A DNA stretch of 64,000 nucleotides. Origin: Pelodera strongyloides (Eukaryota > Nematoda > Chromadorea > Rhabditida > Rhabditidae). The position numbers and the translations under genes were made by a program. Location of the stretch: positions 114,540 through 178,539 of the forward strand of contig JAANDG010000287.1 of NCBI GenBank assembly GCA_036852015.1, in the 5' to 3' direction. How positions within the stretch are numbered: the stretch's first letter is position 1; each line of letters opens with the position of its first letter. The notes under the pieces were generated by a model. That model was not told where the DNA came from, did no database searches, and was given only the letters and a program-made list of their open reading frames with translations. Below, piece by piece: positions 46,301 to 56,183 of the stretch.

Positions 46301-47178
46301 ATTCTCAATGACACAAGCTCATGTGCAAGAGGCTTGTTAAGGTTCTCCCACTTGTCACACAGTGGATAAACACCAAACTGTACAGAGGCCGTATTCACCA
46401 CTCAAGGGTAAACATTTCTCTAGAGACAAAACTTTTGGAACGCATTTTTCGGGAAGGAGAGTGAGTGCTGAATGCAAATTTTGTGACATAATCTCGCCTT
46501 CTAGGTAAATTTTCTCCGAGAGACAGTTTTCTCCAGGGGTAAACGGAGTGGTGAATGCGGCCTCAGGAGATCAAAAATTCCCTTGATTAAAGCGAAATAC
46601 AGGGCGGTTTTTGAAACACATCGAGCAGACCAGCATTCTTATGCAGCTTATGCAAATGAACAAAAATTAGAATAAAAAATCGAGCTAAATTCGAGCAAAT
46701 TAGCGTAAAAAACCTAAGAATAAAGTTGTGAACGATGTGTTTCAAAAGCCGGCCAGTATTTCGCTTTAGCGGTTCAACGCCTCAAAGTAAGATGACACAC
46801 AAACTGACAGCAAATACATTTACGCCAAAACTGACCAATCTGCAGCTGACTGCTCACCGCCAACCACCTTCCACTACTCGATGAACATTGCACGTTATTC
46901 GGATCAATCAAACGGATCTTCTGCAGGCTTTTGAAGAGAAAACTCTGAAAGAATAATAATAATAAATCACGTTGACACTCAGATAATTAAAGAACAAATC
47001 AATAAAACAGATCTACACCACCGACAGGTTTCACAGAGCATAGTGCAAACTACATGGCTAACTCTACTCATACATTACACATTTTTGAAAGTGATGATAT
47101 ATGTGCATACGATATTCTCGGCTTGCCGTGCCCTAATTATCAAAAACTTACATTAGTCTCAATTGTCTCTTGGGCCAT
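32453..47178 (-). CDS. NUP214: NUP214/NPP-14-like FG nucleoporin
   Basis: Cytoplasmic-face nuclear pore component involved in export. 46 exons, given 5' to 3': 47152-47178, 46836-46944, 46090-46226, 45494-45619, 45215-45355, 44868-45005, 44357-44500, 44134-44227, 43838-43914, 43543-43663, 43209-43326, 42589-42740, 42285-42341, 41996-42067, 41708-41919, 41366-41437, 41134-41209, 40804-40904, 40571-40669, 40212-40313, 39841-39948, 39637-39701, 39398-39518, 39170-39276, 38957-39057, 38647-38703, 38338-38399, 37920-38010, 37639-37766, 37413-37466, 37102-37195, 36810-36875, 36389-36529, 36040-36117, 35759-35827, 35603-35659, 35380-35433, 35122-35202, 34579-34638, 34258-34346, 33989-34049, 33685-33826, 33240-33349 (end 33230), 32995-33083, 32672-32828, 32453-32561. 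The sum is 1511 codons plus stop and all phases match when exon 43 is taken as 33230-33349. Residues 1-410 form a beta-propeller ([11 protein letters not shown] start; [25 protein letters not shown]). Residues about 505-575 are a Lys/Glu-rich helix, with coiled coil to about 820. Residues 890-1511 are FG-rich (SIFGG, SVFGG, GTGFGAL). Exon 2 and exon 45 use weak donors; the first exon is the least certain. Confidence 0.88.
33110..33205. mobile_element. Family E-related remnant
   Basis: Repeated GACCACGTACTATA(T/C)CGCT blocks followed by CATATCACTTTAA, matching the right end of family E. It lies in the NUP214 intron between exons 43 and 44. Two near-copies sit in tandem. Confidence 0.5.
33861..33912. 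mobile_element. Minimal family E element (52 bp)
   Basis: Starts TTAAAGGTACATCACGTGGTTT and ends GCCACGTGCCATATCACTTTAA. It is essentially two inverted termini joined, in the NUP214 intron upstream of exon 42. Confidence 0.75.
35853..35886. mobile_element. Solo left terminus of family A
   Basis: TTAAAGCGAAATTCCGGCC followed by GGTTTTTGAAAC, then unrelated sequence. No right terminus is nearby. It sits in a NUP214 intron about 25 bp upstream of exon 35. Confidence 0.8.
37314..37385. repeat. GA microsatellite in a NUP214 intron
   Basis: GAGAGA tract between exons 30 and 31. On the coding strand it is a pyrimidine (CT) tract. Confidence 0.95.
38451..38567. mobile_element. TTAA element, family E-like
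   Basis: Starts TTAAAGCGGTATTATACGTG and ends CATGTGCATCACCGCTTTAA. The termini are inverted only for about 12-15 bp and the core is unrelated to the other copies. Located in the NUP214 intron between exons 26 and 27. Confidence 0.55.
42817..43159. mobile_element. Family I TTAA element
   Basis: Starts TTAAAGGGAATATGTAGGCC and ends TGCCTACATATTCGCTTTAA. Inner inverted similarity includes GGAAACG(C/T)TA near both ends. Located in the NUP214 intron between exons 11 and 12. Only one copy is seen in the window. Confidence 0.8.
44613..44727. mobile_element. Family F inverted-repeat element (no TTAA)
   Basis: Starts near TATTCACCACCACGAATCCC and ends near GAGTGGTGAATATGGCCTCA. The core contains GAAAATAGCATTCTAATGTG, which also occurs in complementary form at 55230-55250. 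Located in a NUP214 intron between exons 6 and 7. Confidence 0.75.
46281..46377 (-). other. Possible cassette exon in NUP214 intron 2
   Basis: A 97-base open stretch has a TACAG acceptor at its 5' side and a strong GTAAGT donor at its 3' side. If exon 2 ended at its alternative strong donor (GCG then GTGAGC, exon end 46858), this stretch would join both neighbours in phase and encode [15 protein letters not shown] followed by 17 more residues. The longer exon 2 used in the main model better fits the conserved start of the NUP214 propeller (WLAVSS then GVAVQSG), so this is an alternative rather than the preferred model. The acceptor lies at the edge of a family F element. Confidence 0.3.
46385..46566. 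mobile_element. Family F inverted-repeat element
   Basis: Starts GAGGCCGTATTCACCACTC and ends GAGTGGTGAATGCGGCCTCA. The middle has CTAGAGACAAAAC against complementary CGAGAGACAGTTTTC. No TTAA ends. It lies next to the family A element at 46587 in NUP214 intron 2. Confidence 0.82.
46587..46769. mobile_element. Family A element in NUP214 intron 2
   Basis: Starts TTAAAGCGAAATACAGGGC and ends CCGGCCAGTATTTCGCTTTAG, with the last TTAA base changed. The core has TATGCAAATGAAC. Confidence 0.9.
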
Positions 47179-47721
47179 CGTCGTAAGTTCCCTCACCGGA
47201 ATAAAGAATACAGTAAGCGTCTGGTTATCCGGTTTCTATCTGAAATTCAAATTTATTGATTTAACCAATAAAGCAAATCCTATCATAGGGCACATAAAAA
47301 ACGATTACAAATATGACGAAAAAGACATTGAAATAGAAAAGTGCATAAATAAGGCACGGAGAGATTCGCCACGAATAAAGAGCCAGGATACAAAAGATAC
47401 ATAACAATAAGTAAAAGAAACAAATGTAGAGCATATAAAAACATGTACCGTTGCGAATAATCCTAATACTATCCCTAACTCCTAACTATCCTAAACTACT
47501 CTACTAGAAAACCACGTCCTCAAACTGAACAGAATCACAGCCCTCATTTCCCTAAACAAATACGTATACAGCTCTAAAATTGAACGTTGTCAATTACTGA
47601 TATAACAACTAGAAAATGTCCAATTTTACGCTACCAGACCTCTCAATTGTAGGCTAATTGGCAGTCTACATCCTTTGAAAATAAGTTCTCATAATAGATT
47701 TGTTTACAAAAACAGAATAAA

Positions 47722-50242
47722 TTATCTAGTGTTCTGTGGGACAACTTGTTTCCACTCCTTGACCCCTTCCACAAGAATGTCCTGCAAGTCGAGAGTGTCC
47801 AGCCACGCAAGGGTCGACCTGAGAGAACGACTATAGAATGGAATTGAAAGGAACAACATCACAAATGCATCAGTATAACTACTGCATACTAAACTATAGT
47901 AGGAATTCGCGACCCAAATCAATCCACAAGAAATATTCGCAACATTTAAGCAAAAATACGCTCGGACAGTGTTTCAAACTTGGTATCCACTCTGAGTTCC
48001 GTTTTCTGCTGAATAAGAGCCTAACCTCGCCTAATAAGCACCCAAATCAACAAATATAAAATATATTACAGTGCGAATACTGCCTAGTACCTAGTAAGAC
48101 TCCATGATACACATAAGCCCTACCTGATATACGTAACAACTCGTAGCACATGGACAGGATCACATTCTCGTTGCATATACATATTCCTCCACACGGCAGC
48201 CGCCAATACAGTATCATTTGAAAGAATTCCTTCGTCGTATTCCAGAAAAGATTGCAAATGAAGACCGTGCATGTGGGACATGTCCGTTTTGCCCAACATA
48301 CTCTAAACAACACAATATAGCTGATAACTTAAAGCGAAATACCGGCCGGTTTTTGAAACGCATCGTAGGCAGCTGAGTTCTTACGTAGCTATGCAAATTT
48401 TCTCGAATTTAGCTTGACTTTGTATTCTAATTTATGTTCATGTACATAAGCTGTATAAGAACGCTGGTGTACTTGATATGTTTCAAAAACCGACCGGTGT
48501 CTAACATGAATATACAAAAGTGAATACCTCCAAAAGCAAGCTCTAAATACATTACACAAACGTAAACATCAAAATTAAATAAATTAAACATGAACAAAAT
48601 GAACATGAAGAATGTGTATCCTACACTGATAACAGATGAGAACTACAGTACTGAGGATCCGCTTCACGGCATATTCGTGCCAATATAATGTGTCAATAAA
48701 ATCTTAAAGCGAAATGCCAGCCTCTTTGGAAAATTTGCATATGATAAACAAATCCTATGTATCCTATGCTAATTTTGCGCGATTGCCGTGGACGATCGTG
48801 CAAAATTAGCACAGGATACATAGGATTTGCTTATCATATGCAAATTTTCCAAAGGGGCTAGCATTTCGCTTTAAGGAAGAATAACCTGTCCAAGTTCCTT
48901 TCCCACGATTTCCAGCCGCTTATCAACATCCAACCACATTGTGGCGAGGAGACCGCGTTGAAGGCGGAGATAGGCATCGGCATCCAGAGAGACGTGAAGC
49001 CTAAATTACAGTATGCATTAGAATGGTCTCTGGCCTCTCAAAACTACTTATCCAGAACTACATACGCGCAAATGAGATATGAGATATACAATGAATTACA
49101 GAGAACAATATTAAACAACAGAAATAAATACATTACAGTACTATGAGGGTCCAGATTTAGAATAAACATGCAATTGACATAAACTTGCGACTTGCGAATG
49201 GAACAGATCAAATAAAAATAAGAGAAACCAACCAACCGAAGTAAAACCATCCAATTATGAAGTAGAGTCAGTTTAAACCAGCTAGACATGTAGTCCTTCA
49301 TACCAAACGACTCGCACAGTTTGTCGTAGTCGAATCGGTTCGCACAATCGTAGTACAACTGGGCAGAGGCCCGATCCAAAAGCGCTTTCAACATTGGGTC
49401 CGTTTTATCCTGAAAATAATTAAACAATCAATAAGTGATACTAGTAACACTACTGCAAAAGGCAGATGCATTAAGCGCAGGCCAATTTCGGACTTAATGT
49501 CGTCAGTGTAAAGTGAAGTCAGTGTAAAAAAAACTTCCTCGTACAAGAAAATAAACTAGATGACTAGATGGTATGCATACACAGGGAAAAAACGAACCTT
49601 CCCAAATCTAATCTTTAAAGTTGCTGCCATCCTACTGAACACATTTGGCACTATCGATTTGGGTGCGGAGAGTAGCGACTGCGCGTGCTCGTCTACGGTT
49701 CGCGTTCGCTGAAATGAGTTCACTCCAAACAACCACTACAGTAGGAAAACATGTCTCTTCTCACTCAAAACAACCAATACAGTAGGAAAAAACGCCATCA
49801 ACAATGATAACCAATATCTGTACACCTGCCACATATAACAAGGACCGTCAGGGCGCGTTCGGGATTGCGAAAAGAAAGAAAAGAAATCAAAAAAAGTAGT
49901 TCGGGATGGCCGGTCGGAAATGTAAATCTTTTCCACAGTACATATAGCCCGTGGGCACAGAGACCACTTATATTTAGATATGCAGAACTATTTGGAGACA
50001 ATTTGAATGCCTCTGTGCCCACGGGCTATGTGTACTGTGGAAAAGATTTACATTTCCGACCGGCCATCCCGAACTACTTTTTTGATTTCTTTTCTTTCTT
50101 TTCGCAATCCCGAACGCGCCCTCATAGAAAAAAGCTCACTGACCCTTGATGGCTGTTCCGAGCTAAAACATCTGATTTGTGGCTTTTTCCAAGTTCTGGT
50201 TAGGTATCGCAGGCTTCCGGCCTGCCCAACCAACGTAGTCAT
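47722..50242 (-). CDS. UQCC1: Ubiquinol-cytochrome c reductase assembly factor UQCC1 (Cbp3 family)
   Basis: Mitochondrial chaperone for cytochrome b synthesis and complex III assembly. Exons 5' to 3': 50144-50242, 49598-49708, 49237-49409, 48886-49000, 48124-48302, 47722-47818; phases agree and total 257 codons plus stop. Residues 1-33 are rich in Arg, Lys, Ser and Thr with one acid, fitting a mitochondrial presequence. The Cbp3 core runs from about residue 100: FGMKDYMSSWFKLTLLHNWM (105-124), then FLEYDEGILSNDT with VLAAAVWRN (185-207), matching the FxxxLLHxWM and YDEGILSxD signatures I know from UQCC1. The start is supported by a TTTCTAG acceptor three bases upstream, typical of spliced-leader addition. 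The NUP214 start lies 544 bp downstream of the stop on the same strand. Intron 1 holds a large palindrome and intron 4 holds family A and B elements. The end of exon 3 uses a GTTGGT donor chosen by phase. Confidence 0.9.
48329..48500. mobile_element. Family A element, right end truncated
   Basis: Starts TTAAAGCGAAATACCGGCC; the right side stops after TTTCAAAAACCGACCGGTG without the ATTTCGCTTTAA end. In UQCC1 intron 4. Confidence 0.88.
48714..48874. mobile_element. Family B element in UQCC1 intron 4
   Basis: Starts TTAAAGCGAAATGCCAGCC and ends GGGGCTAGCATTTCGCTTTAA. The arms pair across nearly the full length (TTTGCATATGATAA with TTATCATATGCAAA). It ends 12 bases before the exon 4 donor region. 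Confidence 0.93.
49848..50125. mobile_element. Large palindromic element in UQCC1 intron 1
   Basis: Left arm from GAGGGCGCG-type sequence (CAGGGCGCGTTCGGGATTGC at 49848) pairs with the complement ending GCAATCCCGAACGCGCCCT near 50123. Arms of about 110 bp include GGGATGGCCGGTCGGAAATG and its complement, around a centre near 49975. No TTAA at the ends. The two sets of ORFs inside are mirror images. Confidence 0.88.
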
Positions 50243-50245
50243 CAA

Positions 50246-50256
50246 CTAGAAATGTG
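50246..50256 (-). promoter_or_regulatory. Candidate spliced-leader acceptor of UQCC1
   Basis: On the minus strand TTTCTAG is followed by TTG and the ATG at 50242. The AG ends three bases before the start codon, as in many nematode trans-spliced mRNAs. Confidence 0.6.
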
Positions 50257-51038
50257 AACAAAACCAGTGCACAACATCACACCAGTTTACTATTAAAATT
50301 ACATAATTACATTCAATAACAATACATTTCCTTTGTTACCGAGCGCCACATTAAATAAATTTATACAATTATACGCCGGGGAACAGAAAGTTTAACCAAA
50401 TTTCCAAATTACAGTACCAAGACAATGACAAAATATACAACCGTATCCATCAAACGCAAAACAAAACCATAAAATCAGCACCGTATAAATAAATTTTTAT
50501 TGCTCGACACCATGCAATATCTAAATAAATAAATATTCTGAAATAAATTAACCTCTGAATAATGGCCTTACCAAACCAGACGAACACCATCATTCAGACA
50601 TCAAGGAATCCACGAAACACCAATTTCATTTTGTTACTACCAAGTAAAGCACAGTTAGTATGAGTACTCAATTTCCCAGTTTAGGAATTCAACACCCCCC
50701 CCCCCCCCCCCCCCCTTAAAAAACCTTCACGGGTTTGTTTGGAGAAACTCTCTGAAGTCAGTTGTCCCAAAATAGTTTCCACTAAGACTAACAGCAATAC
50801 TCCCAAACAAAATAGACAAATAATCGACGCAATAACTCTACATCAGCTAAAGTGCGTGGTGGTAAAAAAAGATCACATGAAGTAAAATAAACACATGACC
50901 AATGACCTAATCCCCCCAAACAAAAACATACATATTGGAAAAGTCTACAATAAGGGGAATTGCCAATTAAGGCCAAATTGCTTTGGGACATAACTTTCCG
51001 TGAGGATAGCCCATAGTCTAGCGGAATCATTAAAAACC
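50257..51038. other. Spacer between YIPF and UQCC1 (5' part of UQCC1)
   Basis: No coding exon seen. Holds a homopolymer of about 22-23 C residues (near 50694-50716) and AT-rich sequence. Confidence 0.5.
50694..50716. repeat. Poly-C homopolymer
   Basis: An uninterrupted run of about 22 C (G on the other strand), bounded by AACA and TTAAAA. Such runs are prone to length errors in assemblies. Confidence 0.95.
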
Positions 51039-51220
51039 TTAAAGCGAAATACCCGCCGGTTTTTGAAACGCATCGTGGATAACTGAATTCTTACGTATTT
51101 ATTCTAATTTCCACGAATTTAGATCGATTCTTTATTCTAATTTATCTTCATTTGCATAAGCTGCATAAGTATGGTGGTCTACTCGATGTGTTTCAAAAAC
51201 CGACGGGTGTTTCGCTTTAA
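51039..51220. mobile_element. Family A element, abutting a family C element
   Basis: Starts TTAAAGCGAAATACCCGCC and ends CCGACGGGTGTTTCGCTTTAA. Its right TTAA at 51217-51220 is shared with the next element. Confidence 0.92.
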
Positions 51221-51734
51221 AGGGTCAGGCCCACCGATATAAACCTATATTTATTATTTGTTCATAATTCATAAAAAGGATCTTTATTATAATATATACA
51301 GACTAAATATTATTCAGTTTTACCATGGGGAAGTTTTTCCGGTGAGCTTTCCTTACGGAAGGTACCGTAGTCTCATCTTTGTTTAAAGGTGTATGCATTT
51401 TTTGTTCGTCTTGGTTTGCCTCGTTGTCTGCACTCTCATGTGCATATGTGTCTTCTTACGCTGGTGCCTCTTTATTCAGCATACTCTCTCGTCTTTCGCC
51501 GCAGGACTAATATATACGGTACTTTGGAAATGTTTTAACTTCCTTAAAAATGTTTTAAGTTTCTTTTACCCAAGGCCTGTCTACGGTACCTTCCGTAAGG
51601 AAAGCTCACCTGAAAAACTTCCCCATGGTAAAACTGAATAATATTTAGTTTATATATATTATAATAAATACCCTTTTTATGAATTATGAACAAATACAAA
51701 ATATAGGTTTATATCGGTGGGCCTGTCCCTTTAA
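51217..51734. mobile_element. Family C element
   Basis: Starts TTAAAGGGTCAGGCCCACC and ends GGTGGGCCTGTCCCTTTAA. The arms share GGAAAGCTCACC and AAAACTGAATAATATTTAG in inverted form. The centre (51390-51560) is unpaired and differs from other C copies. Confidence 0.9.
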
Positions 51735-52032
51735 GGAAGTCCCAAAACAACCACAAAAATATCACAGATGGACACGAAGTATTATCTACAATAAAATGTA
51801 TAATGCACTATGAGAGAATATTGTTGGTAAGTGAAGGGAACAATACAAATGGTCAAAACCACAAATTGCATTTTACAAAAATGGGGGAACCTTTGTTGCA
51901 TTGGATAAAAATAAAGAAAGGGCCACCGGCCCCCAATAAAACTAGCGTACTTAAACAGAACACTAAAGGAGGGGCATAAAAAATACACGATAAAACATAC
52001 CAACCAAAGATAAAAAAAATATTACGTATATG

Positions 52033-55000
52033 CTACTTCTTCCTCGATTTGCCCTCCGTGCCCTTCTTTTCACTGTCCACATTAGTGCCAGGGCCAGTCT
52101 GGAATATAAACAATATACACCAAACAATCAAATAAATACATGGTTAAACCTAAAGACGACAAATATGCGATGATCGAAAAAGCAAGCAAACAAAAATGTT
52201 AGAAATAAGGTGCAGATAGGTGGACAAATCTGGTTAGAAAGGTATCAGTGTTTCACATTGAGCCTAGCAGACAGACAAACATGCAACGCATATTTCTCGC
52301 ATGTAAGGCGTTACAATAAGAAGCATCTAGACAGGATAGCTAGGTTATCAAACACCCCGGAAAGAATAGAATAAAGACTACAGACAGTGAATAATCAATA
52401 ATCAGGGTAGAGAAGCCGAGTGGTACGGTAGAAGGTAGAGGCAGAGGTGATAGCTCCGAAGATAACGTACATTATTTCGCACTGTCTTATCCTCAGTCTT
52501 GTTTGACGCAACTTTTCTGGGAGTTCCTTCCGTGGAAACAGTTTCATTAATTGCCAAATGTGTAGTTTCTGTCGAAACAATTTTCTTCTCTTCAGTAATA
52601 ACAACTGGTGGGACTGTGGTCACTGTCACGTTGGACAGCAATGTTTCGTTCGCAAACATTGTAGAATTAAGCAACTCCTAAAGATAAAACCGATAGGGTT
52701 AATGCAAATGCACAAAGAACCCCCACTCCTACTATAGGGGCCCAGGCGACAGTAGCCAAAATGAAATAAACAGGCAAAGAAAGACCCAGTTCGAAAGCCG
52801 AAGCGCTAAGGCTAAGCAACAGTGAACAATACAATAAATAAGTTATGGCTAACAATAAGAAGAGTAAAAACAGTTTCGAACAATAAGAAAGGCTCAACCG
52901 TTTACATTCCATTCAATTCAATTCACAAATAAACACCAACACTAAGCACACAACCCACATTCGGTGAAACATAGTGAATATTCGAATCCCATACGATAAC
53001 GACAAGGACGGGTGAAACAGGACACAGGACATCGGACAGTTTTCAATTTCAAGATTTCAAGCAAAAAATGATGAGGGCAAACGCACGAAGTAACAGCAAA
53101 GTAAGTTTAGCTAACATAAACTAATCAGAATTCCCAAACAAGTAGAGATGATATGATAATGACATCCACAAAGTCTCAAAAAATGAACGCAATAACAAAC
53201 CTCAGAGGCAGAAACATTTCCAGCTACTTGAACACCAGATGCAGGTTTAGTCTCATTCTCTTTTTGTGAGATCTCTGGTCCTTTCTGGTTGGAAACAGAT
53301 GGCATCTCAGGTTCTAAACAGGTTCATTTAAGCTAAGCATTTAAACTACACTTACGCCCTGTTCCTGAGACTACATTCGATTGGACACTCAATTCAGAAA
53401 TACACTCTTTTCCTTGAGACCCTCACGAATCTCACGTTCGAAATTCGAACGCAAGTTTCTCTCCCCATCCCCAAAGAATGTTGAAGATGTCCCTGAGGGA
53501 AGCGAGTGGTGATGGCTTCACGCGTCACATTACTTGATAAACATAACACTTCATCTCATTTAAAAGGACAACGGTACTTAATTTCCACTCTCTCTCACAC
53601 AAATAACAAAATTTGAAGAAACGAACCAGACTTAAGTGCGGCCGCAGTTGGCAACGAGCCAGCACCAGCGCCCATCGAATTATCAGGCAGTGGATTAAGA
53701 GCAGGCACCGATGTTTTCGGTGCGTGAACAGCATCGAAGAAATATTCCTAAAGAGACATGAGACTATTGTTTGATCTTCACATATACAGATGATGCCCAC
53801 ATTGGCTTATACACGCCATAACTCATAACTGCATCAATTACATTTGTATGCGGAAGAAATTATTGATAAGTGACACTTGCCGCTGCGGCTGCCTACCAAA
53901 CGACCAATACAATAAACTTTCCAAGCAGGAAAAAAAAACTACTTGGCGCACGGTGCTGAAACCAGAAAATATTCAACTTCAAGAAAACTACGAACTACGC
54001 CCAAAATATACCTTGAAACAAATGGCCAAAACGAAGTGGCAGAAGACCACGCCTCCAACAACACCGAACGCGATCTGAACACAGAGTTATGAAAAAAAAA
54101 TATATTTTCATTTCAGTACCAAGACATAAATCGGTGCGTAAAATCACGCACCAGTCGGATTGGCACTGACTCTTTGACCAGCCTCGAAAGCTATTCCAAA
54201 TTTACATATTTGATTAAAATACCGTTATCATATACCCCTTGAATGTAAATGTTACCAGTTTATTACTGTCGTTTTTGAAGGCGGCCCACAAACTCTTGGC
54301 CAAAACCGTTCCGGAGAGCCCAACAGCAGCAAAAATCAAGGTCCAGCGGAACCAATTGATGTCGAAAGTCCACAAAATCTGCAATAATCGAATTAATCTC
54401 ACATAATAAATCTAATTATACCTAGTTATGCAAGTAGAGGTTCTAACAACTAAAAAAGCAAAAAGATCATCCGCGAACAGAAGAAACATCACATACCGAT
54501 ACTGGGATGAAAACCGCCAAACTGTAGCCATAAGCACATAGAAGTTCAAAGTAGGAGTATTGAATCTAAAAACAATAAAGGAGGAATTTGTAAAATACAT
54601 ATTTTATAACAATTCCAAAACTGCACATATTACACAATAGTGTCGGCACGTTAAAAAGTCACAATTACGATAAATCCGAGGCAAAAATACAAACTACCCA
54701 CCTCAGTCTTTCGGTACCAAATGAGTGTGTAAAGCAAGAAGGGCAGCAGTAGAACATACGTCGAAATTAGCGAAGAAGCGCCGGTAACTAAACCCAAACT
54801 CCGTAACATTATTATTTGGCTTTCAACGAATAGGAATAGGAAAGAACCTAAGGCAGAACAAGGTCTAAATACTCTAAATCAGCGATACGCGCCGGTAACT
54901 AAACTTCGAACACACCATGATAAATAAAATGTTACGGATCTAACGAGCTACGGTATAAAGAGTTAATGAAACATAAAGAAAAAACAAAAGAGTCCATGTC

Positions 55001-56172
55001 CATGTTCGTCATACCGTACAAGAAAATTAAAATAGCAAAATATAAAAAAATAAACACCAACCCATTCGAAAATCGGATCCATAATCGCCACTACCTCCCT
55101 CATTTTCAATATACTGTGCAATATTGGAGAAGATTCCAATCGAGAATACCAGCGTCACACATATCCAGAAAGGACCTAAAATGGGAATTCCAGAGGCCAT
55201 ATTCACCACTCAATTCCCCAGGGAATTCGTCTCACATTAGAATGCTATTTTCTGTCCCCAGGGACTATTTCCCCGAGGGAATCGGAGTGGTGAATGTGGC
55301 CTCAGCTCTAGTTGCATTGCTTAATAAACTCCAAGCTCCAAGACAAGACAAACTACTACTCTTACATTTAAAAGACTGCATGAAAAACATAAAACTTACC
55401 ATACAAATCCGGAATGGGCTGAACAAAGTCAGCAATAAAATTGTTATGTGTAGGTACAACACTGTTCAACAACCGTTTGGTTACCTGAAAATCGCAAGTT
55501 CCACTAGATTCGTGACCAACATAAGGGAGCAATCAATGTTGAAGGAAAGTAAAGGAAAAAGTGAAATTATTTAAAAACGAACAAAACTATTCTAGGATTA
55601 AATGTTTACCTGGTCGGTATCAACATCAAAGAATTGTTGATAGAAAGCAAAAGAGAAAAAGTTCCTCTTGGGGCCCGATGTTGTAGTTTCGCCATCCACT
55701 AGCTGAAATAACAAATGGTACATAATTCTAGAATAATAAAGAATTTAGACCAGTACAGTAACTAACACGTAAATTTCAAAGAAAGTAGATAACTTATTTG
55801 CAGCAAACAGAGTCTTTATATATCAGTGCTCTACTGTACAAGAAAGCCAACACCAACAACCAACAATATATAAAAACTGACCACATTAAAGCGTCAATAC
55901 ATAAAATAAAATTTCAGCGCATATTCATAATCCTAACCTGATTCTTGTCTCCAATTTTGCCAGAGAATCCTTGCTCATTGGTCGCATTCGTACTAAAGTC
56001 CGCGGACGTAAAACCTAAACATCAAACAAAGATAAATCTGACATACCCGTGCTAAGAAAACAAATAATCTTCCCAATGAAAATCACAGGAATTTTTTTTT
56101 ACATTACACCATAAGATAAAACAATATGCTCAAACCTAAGTCAAACTCACTTTGAAATTGCAAATCTGACAT
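52033..56172 (-). CDS. YIPF1: YIPF1/YIPF2-like Golgi membrane protein (Yip1 domain)
   Basis: Five-pass Yip1-family protein of the Golgi/secretory pathway. Exons 5' to 3': 56151-56172, 55938-56014, 55610-55702, 55400-55484, 55062-55175, 54702-54787, 54497-54565, 54256-54378, 54012-54074, 53627-53747, 53201-53313, 52483-52677, 52033-52098; 408 codons plus stop, all phases consistent. Recognition comes from FYQQFFDVDTDQV (about 53-65), DLYGPFWICVTLVF (about 90-104), YFELLCAYGYSLAVFIPVS, then NWFRWTLIFAAVGLSGTVLA and the EYFFDA turn after the last membrane segment. The C-terminal tail of about 150 residues is longer than I expect for vertebrate YIPF1/2. It carries four N-glycosylation sequons (NST, NET, NVT, NET), which fits the lumenal tail of this family, and ends KSRKK. 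A CAG lies directly before the ATG, suggesting trans-splicing, and the ZRANB2-like stop is 646 bp upstream, so an operon is plausible. Confidence 0.9.
53340..53522. mobile_element. Diverged family F-like element
   Basis: The right end GAGTGGTGATGGCTTCA resembles the family F end. Inner GAATCTCACGTTCG and CGAACGCAAG segments are partly inverted. The left end is weak. Located in a YIPF intron between exons 10 and 11. Confidence 0.45.
55193..55304. mobile_element. Family F element in YIPF intron 4
   Basis: Starts GAGGCCATATTCACCACTC and ends GAGTGGTGAATGTGGCCTCA. Inner CCCCAGGGAATTC and CCGAGGGAATC halves mirror each other. The best-preserved copy of this family. Confidence 0.9.
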
Positions 56173-56183
56173 CTGGGCAGAAT
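56173..56183 (-). promoter_or_regulatory. Candidate spliced-leader acceptor of the YIPF gene
   Basis: TCTGCCCAG abuts the ATG at 56172 on the minus strand. No upstream in-frame exon is needed to complete the protein, so this AG is a likely trans-splice site. Confidence 0.55.

Noticed and set aside
47054..47404. 116-codon open frame on the plus strand near the NUP214 start
   Set aside because: No recognisable domain; it overlaps the first NUP214 exon on the other strand and has the composition expected of AT-rich spacer.
49736..50249. Mirror-image open frames around UQCC1 intron 1
   Set aside because: They come from the two arms of the palindrome at 49848-50125; only the minus-strand exon 1 at 50144-50242 is supported.
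54966..55574. 202-codon open frame on the plus strand
   Set aside because: It is antisense to YIPF exons 4 and 5 and crosses a family F element; the minus-strand exons have family-level similarity and matching splice phases.
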